Positions 1 through 7,922 of a DNA stretch of 12,807 nt are shown here, piece by piece (position 1 is the stretch's first letter; every line of letters starts with the position of its first letter). The notes under the pieces were generated by a model, which saw nothing but the letters and a program-made list of their open reading frames with translations, searched no databases and was not told the DNA's origin. Source of the DNA: CALMEC01 sp964393105 (GTDB lineage Bacteria > Actinomycetota > Thermoleophilia > Miltoncostaeales > Miltoncostaeaceae); the NCBI GenBank assembly GCA_964393105.1, contig CAYMSM010000062.1, forward strand, positions 1-12,807, read 5' to 3'. A program made the position numbers and the translations under genes.

Positions 1-84
1 GCCGCGGGCGTCCAATACGACCCCGGCGGGGTTGCCGCCGCGCGGATCGTCGCTGAAGGCGACGTAGCGCAGCACCTCGGTCAT
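1..84 (-). CDS. PhzF-family epimerase/isomerase, N-terminal fragment
   Basis: Only the first 28 codons are in the window; the gene runs off the left edge. The translation begins MTEVLRYVAFSDDPRGGNPA and continues GVVLDARG. The F-x-D-x-P-x-GGNPAGVVLDA pattern is the N-terminal signature of the PhzF family, whose members are cytosolic isomerases or epimerases related to diaminopimelate epimerase; most have unknown substrates. The ATG overlaps the TGA stop of the upstream E1 gene (ATGA), so the two are almost certainly translationally coupled and in one operon. The family call rests on this short stretch, but the GGNPAGVV core is distinctive. The substrate cannot be inferred, and catalytic residues further in are not visible. 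Confidence 0.8.
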   Translation of the reverse strand, partial: MTEVLRYVAFSDDPRGGNPAGVVLDARG

Positions 85-2306
85 CGGACCAGTTCCCGGA
101 TGGCGGCCTCGATGGCGTCCTCGCCCAGCAGGACGTGTTGGGCAGCGTCACCCAGTGGGATGAACGTGTCGGCCGACGCGACCCGCGCCACTCGACCCGC
201 GTAGCCGCCATCCACCAGGCCGGCCAGGATGCCTTCGCCCACACCGCCGCTTGCGCGGGTCTCGTCGACGACCAGCACACGTGCCACGGTGTCGGCGTGG
301 CGCGCGATCGCGTCGATCGGCAGTGGCAACAGCCAGCGCAGGTCGAGCACGCGGCAGTTGATGCCCTCCGGGGCGAGTCGCTGTGCGACGCGCAGCGACA
401 TGTGCAATCCGTTGGCCCAGGAGACCAGCAGCAGGTCGCCGCCGTCGCCGTGGACCCGTGGCTCCCCGATTGCGACGTGTGTCTCGGACCACGTCGTCGG
501 TGCGGGGTACCGGTCGAGCCAGGCCCCGTCGCCGGCCTCGTTCAGGTCGGCCGTCGCGTACAGCGCGATGGGCTCGAGGAACACGCAGACCGTGCCGTCG
601 ATGGCCGCGGCGGCGACGCATGTGCGCAGCATCGCCGCGGCGTCCCCGGCCCTGGCGGGCGAGGCGACGACGATGCCCGGAATGTCACGTAGCACGCCCA
701 CGGCATTGTCGTTGTGGAAGTGGCCGCCAAAGCCCTTCTGATATCCGTAGCCCTGAAGGCGGATCACCATGCCGTTGCGATACTGGCCCTGCGAGAAGAA
801 CGACAGGCTCGCCGCCTCGCCGCGCAACTGGTCCTCGGCGTTGTGCAGGTAGGCCAGGTACTGGATCTCGGGCATGGGGACGAGGCCCGACACCCCTGCG
901 CCGAGCGCGAGGCCCAGGATCGACTGCTCGTCGAGCAGCGTGTCGAACACGCGCGCGACGCCGGCTTTGGCGGCAAGCCCACGCGTCACGCCGTAGACGC
1001 CGCCCTTGACCGCCACATCCTGACCGAACAGCAGCAGGCGCGGCTCGACCAGGAGCAGATCGCCGAGAGTGCGGTTGATCGCCTGCGCGAGGGTCAGGGG
1101 CCCCTCGTCCTCCGGCAGCGTCCGGCCGAACCATTCGGACCGTGCGCCGGCCGGGGCCGATTGCGCCGCGGCCTGGGCGACCCGTTCGGGCGTGCGTGGC
1201 GACAGCGGCGCCATCACCTTCGCGGCGCTGGAGAGTTGGGGGGTCCCGACCATGGCAAGCGCGGCATCGCGCACCCGGGCGCGAATCCGCTCCGAGCGGG
1301 CGAGGATGTCCTCGGTCGTGGCCAGGCCCGCCGCCACCAGCAGCCGCGCGGTCCCGACGATGGGATCGCGCGCGTAGTCGCGACGAATCTCGTCGGGTGT
1401 GCGGTATCCCGCCTCGACATCGCTCCCGGCATGGCCCAGGAATCGCACTGTCCGCAGATGAAGGAACGCAGGACGCCGCTCTGTTCGTACCCACTCGGCG
1501 AGTTCGCCGGCGGTGTCGTACACCCGGGCGGGGTCGGTGCCGTCGACGCTCGTGTAGCGCAGTCCGGGCCGCTGGGCGAATGCGGCCTCGATCCATCCCC
1601 CTGGGGTGCGTACGCTGATGCCGATCCCGTTGTCCTCGCACACCAACAGGAGCGGCAGCGGCAGCCTGCTGTAGGCGCAGTGGCACGCCGTGTTGATCGC
1701 GCCGACCGCGGTGGAGTGGTTGGCCGATGCATCGCCGAAGCTGCAGACCGCGAGCGCGTCGAGCGGCCACTGGATCGCCGCGCCGAGCTTTGGCGCCCGC
1801 CCGATCGTCAACGCGACCCCGACGGCGCGCGGCAGGTGGCTGGCGATCGTCGAGGTCTGCGGAATGACCGCAAGCTCATGTCGGCCGAACACCTTGTGAC
1901 GCCCGCCTGCGATCGGCTCGTCGACCGAGGCGAACATCCCCTGCAGGATGTCCCTCACCGGATCGATCCCCTCCACCTGTCGGGCGCGGGCGCAGTAGAA
2001 GCCGCCGGAGCGGTAGTGCAACAGCGCAGGGTCGGTGGGGCGGAGGCCGGCGGCGACGGCGGCGTTGCTCTCGTGGCCGGCTGAGCCGATCGTGTAGAAG
2101 CCGTGGCCACGGGCACGGAGCCACCGGGCGGCCAGATCGATGTGACGGCTCTCGAGCTGTGCCTCCAACAGGTCGAGGCAGGCGTCGCCGGTCAGGCGTG
2201 AACCCGCAACGATCGGGTCGACGCCGGCTCGCGACGGGCCCTCGACGAGGACCGCGACGGCCTCCTGCCAGGCGGTTTCGAGCGGATCGAGCCGATCGGA
2301 TGTCAT
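81..2306 (-). CDS. Fused alpha-beta E1 subunit of a thiamine-diphosphate 2-oxoacid dehydrogenase
   Basis: The 741-residue protein joins the two E1 chains that are usually separate. The alpha part (about 40-360) carries the thiamine-diphosphate motif from GDAS (191-194) to CEDN (223-226); the third residue is Ala where GDG is usual. The beta part (about 403-741) has FGQDVAVKGGVYGVT (427-441), the conserved Glu of LDEQSILG (460) and a His-rich GGHFHND segment (527-533), equivalent to the active-site His region of branched-chain E1 beta chains. E1 enzymes decarboxylate a 2-oxoacid and pass the acyl group to the lipoyl arm of an E2; no E2 or E3 is present here. Substrate is unknown: branched-chain, pyruvate-like and acetoin-type activities are all possible. 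The ATG at 2306 has GGAG nine bases upstream and lies 15 bases after the dehydrogenase gene, so the two are probably co-transcribed. Confidence 0.9.
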   Translation of the reverse strand: MTSDRLDPLETAWQEAVAVLVEGPSRAGVDPIVAGSRLTGDACLDLLEAQLESRHIDLAARWLRARGHGFYTIGSAGHESNAAVAAGLRPTDPALLHYRSGGFYCARARQVEGIDPVRDILQGMFASVDEPIAGGRHKVFGRHELAVIPQTSTIASHLPRAVGVALTIGRAPKLGAAIQWPLDALAVCSFGDASANHSTAVGAINTACHCAYSRLPLPLLLVCEDNGIGISVRTPGGWIEAAFAQRPGLRYTSVDGTDPARVYDTAGELAEWVRTERRPAFLHLRTVRFLGHAGSDVEAGYRTPDEIRRDYARDPIVGTARLLVAAGLATTEDILARSERIRARVRDAALAMVGTPQLSSAAKVMAPLSPRTPERVAQAAAQSAPAGARSEWFGRTLPEDEGPLTLAQAINRTLGDLLLVEPRLLLFGQDVAVKGGVYGVTRGLAAKAGVARVFDTLLDEQSILGLALGAGVSGLVPMPEIQYLAYLHNAEDQLRGEAASLSFFSQGQYRNGMVIRLQGYGYQKGFGGHFHNDNAVGVLRDIPGIVVASPARAGDAAAMLRTCVAAAAIDGTVCVFLEPIALYATADLNEAGDGAWLDRYPAPTTWSETHVAIGEPRVHGDGGDLLLVSWANGLHMSLRVAQRLAPEGINCRVLDLRWLLPLPIDAIARHADTVARVLVVDETRASGGVGEGILAGLVDGGYAGRVARVASADTFIPLGDAAQHVLLGEDAIEAAIRELVR

Positions 2307-2321
2307 GGGGGTCGCTCCGAA

Positions 2322-3425
2322 CTACCAGGCGTCGTCGGACGCGCGGCGGCGCATGCCGCTCTCACCGAGGGACTCCCACACGTCGAGCTTTGTCCTGATT
2401 CCGCGGATGACCGCGTCGGTGAACTCGTCGGTGTGGGCGTGTCCTCCCAGATCCATCGTGCGGACGTCGTCACCGATCGTCTCGAGGGCAGCCTCGTAGA
2501 TGGCACGCGAGGCCGTGTCCTCTCCCATGTACGACAGCACGGCGGCGCCGGCCAGGATCATCGCGAGTGGGTTGGCCACGTTCTTGCCCTCGAGCGCCGG
2601 CGCGGTGCCGTGCGGTGCCTCGGCCATCACCACCGTCGGGTGGTACCGATCGTCGACGGCGAACAGGAGTGACTCGGCACCCGCGATCGATCCGAACAAC
2701 TGCAGCACCATGTCCGACAGTAGGTCGCCGTCGCGGTTGAGGGCAGGGACGACGAGCGCGTCGCCGGTGTGCGAGATCAACATCGCATACGTCGCGTCGA
2801 TCAGCATCGGCTGGTAGCGCACCTCGGGGTGTCGGGCGGCGGCGGCGTCGAGCTCCTCCTTGAGCATGCCCTCGTACACCGGCGACACCGTCCACTTGGG
2901 GCCGCCGCTGACGGTCGCACGCATCCGGACAGCCTGCAGGAATGCGACCTCGGCGACCTGGCGGCAGACCCTGCGGCTGATGTGCTCGGTACGCCAGGCG
3001 ACCTCGTCGTCACCCGTGCCCTCGCGGTGCTCCTTGGCTCCGTAGGCGTCGTCGACCGCCATCCGGACGATCGAGATCGGTGCGTGGATGCCGCCGATGG
3101 GCCGCACACCCGACAAGCGCCGGCCCGTGCGGATGATGACCTTGCCGTCGACCTCCTCGCGCAGGATCGCGTTGGGGCTGCCCACGTCGCCCGGGGTCTC
3201 CGGCGTGATCGTCGCGGCCTTCAGGCCGAAGCCATGGCGGCACATCGCGCGCGCGGCCTCGTGGACGACCTCGTTGCCCGTCGCACGACGGTTTTGGAGC
3301 GACAGGTCGTACCGCTCAAACGTCAGCTCCGCGCCGATCACTGCAGGGTCGAGCACCCGCAGCGCCTCCTGGAGGAGCTCCTGCCCGGTCTCGTCCCCCT
3401 CCATGACGACAAGTGTCTTGGTCAT
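2322..3425 (-). CDS. Isocitrate/isopropylmalate dehydrogenase family protein (beta-decarboxylating)
   Basis: This 367-residue cytosolic enzyme belongs to the NAD(P)-dependent beta-decarboxylating dehydrogenases, which oxidise a 2-hydroxyacid and release CO2 to give a 2-oxoacid. Visible landmarks, numbered from the ATG at 3425, are SPNAILRE (83-90) in the substrate-binding region, DATYAML (210-216), the metal-ligand segment NRDGDLLSDM (230-239), EAPHGTAP (269-276) and GKNVANP (280-286). The SPN motif and length resemble NADP-isocitrate-dehydrogenase-like members more than LeuB, but the true substrate cannot be read from sequence. The reading frame extends six codons upstream to a GTG at 3443. 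I chose the ATG because GAGAGG lies ten bases before it and the protein then starts MTKTLVVMEGDETG, as expected for the family. It appears to be the first gene of the operon with the fused E1 and PhzF-like genes. Confidence 0.87.
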   Translation of the reverse strand: MTKTLVVMEGDETGQELLQEALRVLDPAVIGAELTFERYDLSLQNRRATGNEVVHEAARAMCRHGFGLKAATITPETPGDVGSPNAILREEVDGKVIIRTGRRLSGVRPIGGIHAPISIVRMAVDDAYGAKEHREGTGDDEVAWRTEHISRRVCRQVAEVAFLQAVRMRATVSGGPKWTVSPVYEGMLKEELDAAAARHPEVRYQPMLIDATYAMLISHTGDALVVPALNRDGDLLSDMVLQLFGSIAGAESLLFAVDDRYHPTVVMAEAPHGTAPALEGKNVANPLAMILAGAAVLSYMGEDTASRAIYEAALETIGDDVRTMDLGGHAHTDEFTDAVIRGIRTKLDVWESLGESGMRRRASDDAW

Positions 3426-3620
3426 CGCGGCACAGCCTCTCACAGTCGTGTAACCCGCACTGCGGTCGGCTCACCGGGTGATCGCGTGCAGCGCAGAGCA
3501 GTCAGTACACCGGTGTGGGCTGCGGGGAGCGGTCAGGAACGTCCGCACCAGGGTGGCGGGAACAGCGTTCGGAGATGACTGTTTCTCGCTCTCCGGTCGG
3601 CGAACCAACGGTGACCGAGG
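3426..3620. other. Intergenic region, putative promoter region of the leftward operon
   Basis: These 195 bases separate the stop codon of the HD-GYP gene from the start of the dehydrogenase-E1-PhzF operon, so the promoter of that operon should lie here. A 10-bp perfect palindrome, ACACCGGTGT, sits at 3507-3516 and could be an operator, but nothing else supports that. I found no convincing -10/-35 pair and no strong terminator hairpin with a T-tract for the HD-GYP gene. Confidence 0.35.
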
Positions 3621-5126
3621 TTAGGCGCGCTGCAGAGCCGCCTCGGGTAGGGCATCGATGCAGACACAGACCAGGTCGTCGCCGGTTTGGGCGGCGTCGG
3701 CGAGCTCGTGGTCTCCCACGGCGTCGAACGCGGATGAGCAGACGCGGCCGTGCTCGCGGAGCTCCGCGGTCACGAGCTCGACCGCTTCGGGAAGCCACTG
3801 CGTCCCAGCCCCGTCACGCAGGATCGCGAGCGCGGCGGCATCGTCCATTCCGGCGCGGTAGGGGCGGTCTGAGGTCATCGCATCCCAGGCGTCGCATGCG
3901 CTGATAAGCGCGGCCTCGGTTGGGATGTCCACCGCGTGGAGGCCATCCGGGTATCCGCGACCGTCCGCCCGCTCGTGATGCCAGCGCACCAGCCGCGCAG
4001 CGGGCGCGAGCATCGGCCACGGCGTGAGCAAGGCTTCACCCCAGACGGTGTGCTGTTGCATCAACGCGAACTCGCCGTCGGTGAGGGCGCCGGGCTTGGT
4101 CAGGACCTCGTCAGGGGCGGCGAGCTTGCCCACGTCGTGTAGCAGGGCGCCTATGCCCAGGGCTCGGAGGCGGTTGGGGTCGAGTCCGTGGCGCACACCC
4201 GCGCGCATCGCCAGCTCGGCGACGCGAACGACGTGGTCGCGGGTGACCCGATCCTTCTGAGCCAGGGCCGCGACGAACCTGCGGACGACGGGCGTCAGCC
4301 CCAGCTCCAGCGCGAGCAACGGGTCGCGATTGACCACCGGCGCGAGCATGGGGACGATCCGGCCACCGCGACCGTGTGCGATCAGAAGCCCCGCAACGCT
4401 TGCCAGCACGCCTGCCGCGTCGGCGGCGTGGGCCAGCCACCAGGCGAGTGAGTACGGCGCAGCGCCGAGCCATGCCAATGTGGACAACCCCAGGTATGTC
4501 ATTCCGGCGGCCGCGATCAGCGACGCCGTGCGGCGTCCGATGCGGTAGAGCCGGATCTGGCGGGCGGCCAGGACCAGGGTTCCGGCGAGTGAGATCGCGA
4601 TCGCCGCGAGCGCCAGCGGTGTCCCGCCGGTTGGAGCCGGCACGAAGTTTGGCGCCGCCAGGAACGCGCCGGCAATGGCGCAGCCGGCGATCGTCGCGAC
4701 GAGGGACCACGCTCGCCATGACCTGACCAGCATCTGCGCGATCGCGGTGGCGGGGGCCAGGAGCGGCGCCGCGGCCATGACCGCCAGCGGAACGGCGGCA
4801 AATGCGGTCACCATCACCGCGTTGTTGGGCCCGTAGAGGACGCCGGGCACGGTCAGACCATGAGCGAGGGGCACCACTGACGCGACGGCGAGCGCTGAAC
4901 CGAGGATTGCGATCTCGGCGAGCTGGTGGCGCCATCCGACGATCAACACGGCGATCGCTCCGGCCAGGCACAGCCCGGTCAGGGTCACGATGATCGCGAA
5001 GGCGGCGGCGGGAGACTCCCACGACGCGTGCGCGAGGGGTCTCCAGGCGAGCGCGATCGTGATCGCGAGCGCGGGAACGGCAACACAAAGCCAAGCGAGC
5101 GCAGCCCGCCGTGCGGTCATCGGCAT
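3621..5126 (-). CDS. Membrane-anchored HD-GYP domain protein (putative c-di-GMP phosphodiesterase)
   Basis: The 501-residue protein has about eight hydrophobic helices in residues 10-250, then a cytoplasmic HD-GYP domain at about 285-455. HD-GYP enzymes hydrolyse cyclic di-GMP or related dinucleotides using a metal centre. All expected ligands are visible: H298 (RDHVVRVAELA), HDVGK (330-334), H359 (QQHTVWGEALL), HHE (383-385), the signature DGRGYP (388-393) and D412 in CDAWDAM. The domain is therefore likely to be active, with the membrane part as an unidentified sensor. A 45-residue tail ends with a CVC motif. The ATG at 5126 is the longest start. The ATG two codons in, at 5120, has AGG seven bases upstream and may be the true one. 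The gene stands alone and is divergent from the FKBP gene across about 57 bases. The exact nucleotide substrate is inferred from the family. Confidence 0.88.
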   Translation of the reverse strand: MPMTARRAALAWLCVAVPALAITIALAWRPLAHASWESPAAAFAIIVTLTGLCLAGAIAVLIVGWRHQLAEIAILGSALAVASVVPLAHGLTVPGVLYGPNNAVMVTAFAAVPLAVMAAAPLLAPATAIAQMLVRSWRAWSLVATIAGCAIAGAFLAAPNFVPAPTGGTPLALAAIAISLAGTLVLAARQIRLYRIGRRTASLIAAAGMTYLGLSTLAWLGAAPYSLAWWLAHAADAAGVLASVAGLLIAHGRGGRIVPMLAPVVNRDPLLALELGLTPVVRRFVAALAQKDRVTRDHVVRVAELAMRAGVRHGLDPNRLRALGIGALLHDVGKLAAPDEVLTKPGALTDGEFALMQQHTVWGEALLTPWPMLAPAARLVRWHHERADGRGYPDGLHAVDIPTEAALISACDAWDAMTSDRPYRAGMDDAAALAILRDGAGTQWLPEAVELVTAELREHGRVCSSAFDAVGDHELADAAQTGDDLVCVCIDALPEAALQRA

Positions 5127-5183
5127 ACCTGTGTGATCGGCGGCCGTCGAGCGTTCCTTGACCCCCGACAGCTCGCAACCCGG

Positions 5184-6182
5184 ATGTCAGACCGGTCCGC
5201 TACCGTTCGGGCGGTGTTGAGAGCCGTGCGCCACCTCGCCTTGGTCGCCGCGATCGCGGTCGCGGCCGCGGGGTGCGCCTCGAGCGACTCGTCCGGTCCG
5301 GCCGCGACCACCGCCAGGACGAGCGCGACCACCCCCGCCACCGGGCTCCCGACCGTGAGCGGAGCGTTCGGCAAGGCCGCAACGATCACATTGCCGGGGC
5401 CGGATCCGAGCGGCTACAGCGCCACCGTCCTGTCAGCCGGCAAGGGGCCGAAGGTCGCCAAGGGCGACCTGCTGGTCGCGCACTACCTGGGCCAGACGTG
5501 GCGCGACGGCAAGGTGTTCGATCAGACCTATGTACGCGGCCAGCCCGCGCAGTTCCCGATCGGGGCGGGTCAGGTCATCCCCGGTTGGGACGAGAAGCTC
5601 GTGGGGCAGAAGGTCGGGAGCCGAGTGCTGCTCGTCCTCCCGCCCGACAAGGGTTACGGCCCCTCGGGCAAACAGCAGGCCGGAATCCAGGGAACGGACA
5701 CGTTGGTGTTCGTCGTCGACATCGTTGGATCGTTCGGGGGGACCTCGAGCGCGGATGGCACGTCTGTCGTCCCGGTCGCGGGTCTTCCGACGGTGACCGC
5801 CAAGGCTGGGCAGAAGCCGGTGATTGCGGTTTCCAAGGGCGCCTCGCCCCCTGCGAAGCTGGTTGCGCAACCCTTGCTCCAGGGAGCAGGCGCAGCCGTC
5901 AAGAGAGGCCAGACGTTGATCGCCCAGTACGTCGGCGTGGTCTACGGCACGGGCAAGCAGTTCGATGCCTCGTGGGATCGTGGGCAACCGGCGCAGTTTC
6001 CGATCGGGGTCGGCCGGGTCATTCCCGGCTGGGACAAGAGCCTCGTCGGACGGAAGATCGGCTCGCGGATGCTCTTGGTCATCCCTCCGGTTGACGGCTA
6101 CGGCACCGCGGGCAACGCGCAGGCCGGGATCAAGGGCACCGACACCTTGGTGTTCGTCGTCGACATCCTGGGCGCGGTCTAG
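5184..6182 (+). CDS. Lipoprotein with two tandem FKBP-type peptidyl-prolyl isomerase domains
   Basis: The protein is a predicted secreted lipoprotein: basic segment RAVRH, hydrophobic stretch and lipobox AAGC with Cys31, then a Ser/Thr/Ala-rich linker. Two FKBP domains follow at about 55-183 and 199-332. Each keeps the ligand-pocket residues: Y101, FD112-113, F124, VIPGW131-135, Y158 and F176 in the first; Y249, FD260-261, F272, VIPGW279-283, Y306 and F324 in the second. Both are therefore likely active prolyl isomerases that help fold exported proteins at the outer face of the membrane. The copies look like an internal duplication. The ATG at 5184 has no Shine-Dalgarno. A GTG at 5214 gives a more typical 20-residue signal peptide (322 residues in all) and sits seven bases after a TACCGT -10-like box, so it may be a leaderless start. 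Confidence 0.9.
   Translation: MSDRSATVRAVLRAVRHLALVAAIAVAAAGCASSDSSGPAATTARTSATTPATGLPTVSGAFGKAATITLPGPDPSGYSATVLSAGKGPKVAKGDLLVAHYLGQTWRDGKVFDQTYVRGQPAQFPIGAGQVIPGWDEKLVGQKVGSRVLLVLPPDKGYGPSGKQQAGIQGTDTLVFVVDIVGSFGGTSSADGTSVVPVAGLPTVTAKAGQKPVIAVSKGASPPAKLVAQPLLQGAGAAVKRGQTLIAQYVGVVYGTGKQFDASWDRGQPAQFPIGVGRVIPGWDKSLVGRKIGSRMLLVIPPVDGYGTAGNAQAGIKGTDTLVFVVDILGAV
5201..5206 (+). promoter_or_regulatory. Candidate -10 box (TACCGT) for a leaderless FKBP transcript
   Basis: TACCGT fits the TANNNT pattern of actinobacterial vegetative promoters and is followed by exactly seven bases and then an in-frame GTG at 5214. No good -35 stands at the matching distance. A TTGACC at 5158-5163 is too far upstream for this box. 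The match is short and could be chance. Confidence 0.35.
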
Positions 6183-6206
6183 CGCCGACGTCGGGCGTAG
6201 ACGATG

Positions 6207-6252
6207 GGCATCGGGAGGTTGCGGACCGCCACGCGACCTCCCGAGCGATGCC
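6207..6252. terminator. Shared hairpin between two convergent genes
   Basis: The stem CGGGAGGT (6212-6219) pairs with ACCTCCCG (6236-6243). It is extended outwards by GGCAT against ATGCC (6207-6211 and 6248-6252), with a small bulge on one side. The inner loop is itself GC-rich. It lies exactly in the 69-base gap between the FKBP stop and the stop codon of the opposing gene, so it could end transcription from both sides. No T-tract follows on either strand, which is common for actinobacterial terminators. Confidence 0.65.
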
Positions 6253-7667
6253 TATGCCGCCAGCGCACGCCTCAGCAAGACCGCGGTGCGGATCACGGCG
6301 CGAAACTGCGCGTCGTTCGCAGACGTCCGCGCGTTCCCCAGCAGGTGATCGATGCCGGCCAGGTGGGACGGGTCCGTCGCGCGGGCGATTCGGTCGCGGA
6401 TCCATTCCAGGGTGGCGACGTCTCCGTTCGCTCCCGCTGCATCTCCGATCGACGCGTCGAGAATCAACTGGCGCAGCCACAGGTCGAACCGGGCGCGGTC
6501 GATCGCGACCTGCGACCGGTAGCGCAACTGAAGGTCCAGGCCCGCCTGGAGCACATCCAAGGAGGCGTGCCGGGCCGTGATGCTCGCGCGTCCGGCGATC
6601 GCGCGTCGCAGAGCCTTCAACGCGGCGTCGGTCGGTGCGATGAGGCGCGGCGGGACCCCGGTTGCCCGGTGGGCGCTCCACGCAGCAGTCATGGCGGTGG
6701 CGACAGAGGCGGCTCTCGCCCAGTTCGCGACTCGAATCGCACGAAACACTTCGTCGACGCCATTCGTGAGACGCGTGAGCTCACCCGGTGGTGGACCCGG
6801 GACGGTGTCCGTCGGCACGGCGAGCGCAAGGGCCTCCAGGTCACCGTCGTGTGCAGACGAGAACTCCCCGTAGCCGGGGGCGAACACCTTGTCCGAGAAG
6901 CTTCCGTCGTCGTGGAGCTCTCGGCTGACGAGGGCGCCGGCGATCTGGCCACGCGGGCCGGCGACCCTCTGGCTGACCCGAGCGACCGCAACCTCTTCGA
7001 AGACCAGCCCGGGGATGTTTTCGGGGCGGTGTACCTGGCCGACCTGTGGGGCGGCGGGCATGATCATCGCCGCAGGGCCTTCTTTGCCGGCAAGCCACGT
7101 CCCGCCGGTGTCCCGGACGACGCCATCGGTGTAGTTGAAGACGTCCTCGCCGAAGTACCAGACCGACCCGTCGTCGGCCTGCGCATAGAAGTCCAGGGCC
7201 ACCTCGTCGATCCTGCCGTCCAGATATGCGGTGTACTGCGACACCAGGACCTTGACGCATTGGCCCTCGGTCCACTCGATGATCCGGGTGTCCGGCAGCA
7301 GGGTCGTCTCGGTGCGAAACGGCTTGCCGTCGACCCTGCCGTTCAACACGACCGATTGGAGCCGGCTGATCGGAAACAGGGGATTGGTGATGGTGGTGGA
7401 GTCCGAGAACTTCGGGGTCGCACGATCCACTCGTGCCGTCAGTGAGGCAACCGGCAGCTTGTCGAGTCCGGCGGCGGCCATCTGGCCGGCCGATGGTTGG
7501 GGGATGGTGGTCGCTGCCGTCTCGGCGCACGGACGTGGTCCCGTGACCCCGGTCAGGTCTCCGGCGCCGAAGAGCGCTGACGCCCCGATGATCGCGACGA
7601 CGACGAGCACCCCCGCGCCGAGGCCGAGCGTCCCGGTCGGCATCCTGCGGAGTCGTTGCAATGACAT
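6252..7667 (-). CDS. Membrane-anchored extracytoplasmic protein of unknown function
   Basis: The 471-residue protein has a short basic N-terminus, one hydrophobic helix (about 14-34) and a long extracytoplasmic part, so it is either N-terminally anchored or secreted. Residues 95-230 resemble a beta-rich domain seen in many hypothetical bacterial proteins: NPLFP (95-99), a strand-rich middle, DFYAQADDGSVWYFGEDVF (159-177) and IMPAAPQVGQVHRPE (202-216). I know no assigned function for it. Residues 300-471 are mostly helical and rich in Ala, Arg and Trp, with no motif I recognise; this could be a separate domain. The ATG at 7667 has a strong AGGGGG site seven bases upstream, which settles the start. 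Its own promoter probably lies in the next 100 bases, where ACGGTA on the plus strand (7703-7708) reads TACCGT on the coding strand. It converges on the FKBP gene. Confidence 0.75.
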   Translation of the reverse strand: MSLQRLRRMPTGTLGLGAGVLVVVAIIGASALFGAGDLTGVTGPRPCAETAATTIPQPSAGQMAAAGLDKLPVASLTARVDRATPKFSDSTTITNPLFPISRLQSVVLNGRVDGKPFRTETTLLPDTRIIEWTEGQCVKVLVSQYTAYLDGRIDEVALDFYAQADDGSVWYFGEDVFNYTDGVVRDTGGTWLAGKEGPAAMIMPAAPQVGQVHRPENIPGLVFEEVAVARVSQRVAGPRGQIAGALVSRELHDDGSFSDKVFAPGYGEFSSAHDGDLEALALAVPTDTVPGPPPGELTRLTNGVDEVFRAIRVANWARAASVATAMTAAWSAHRATGVPPRLIAPTDAALKALRRAIAGRASITARHASLDVLQAGLDLQLRYRSQVAIDRARFDLWLRQLILDASIGDAAGANGDVATLEWIRDRIARATDPSHLAGIDHLLGNARTSANDAQFRAVIRTAVLLRRALAA

Positions 7668-7922
7668 GTCGATACCCCCTTCTGGTGACCGATCTGGTCG
7701 GCACGGTAGGAGGGCGAGATGAGAGCGCGGTGAGGCCCGCAGCTTGATCGGGCGATGACACCGCGATCGGAACTAGCGATGGGCGTGATCCGGTTGGCGC
7801 GCCGCTCGAGCGCATCACTCCACGGCATGACGTTGCCCGCGCGGTCAGCGCCGCGACCGGGCCGCCGCGAGGGACGTCAACGAACGCGGAGGGACCCGGG
7901 TCGGCTCAGACGTACGACGCGA
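7668..7922. other. Intergenic region without a gene
   Basis: These 255 bases separate the desaturase stop from the start of the membrane-anchored protein, both on the minus strand. The right part should hold the promoter of the latter. A perfect palindrome GACCCGGGTC and a weak five-base stem (CGGTC/GACCG, 7842-7859) are visible, but no convincing terminator or conserved reading frame. Confidence 0.4.

Noticed and set aside
714..2084. A 456-codon plus-strand frame opposite the E1 gene
   Set aside because: It is the antisense shadow of a well-conserved E1 coding sequence; long antisense frames are expected at this GC content.
3507..3516. ACACCGGTGT palindrome as a defined operator
   Set aside because: A single 10-bp palindrome at this GC content is not enough and no regulator gene is nearby.
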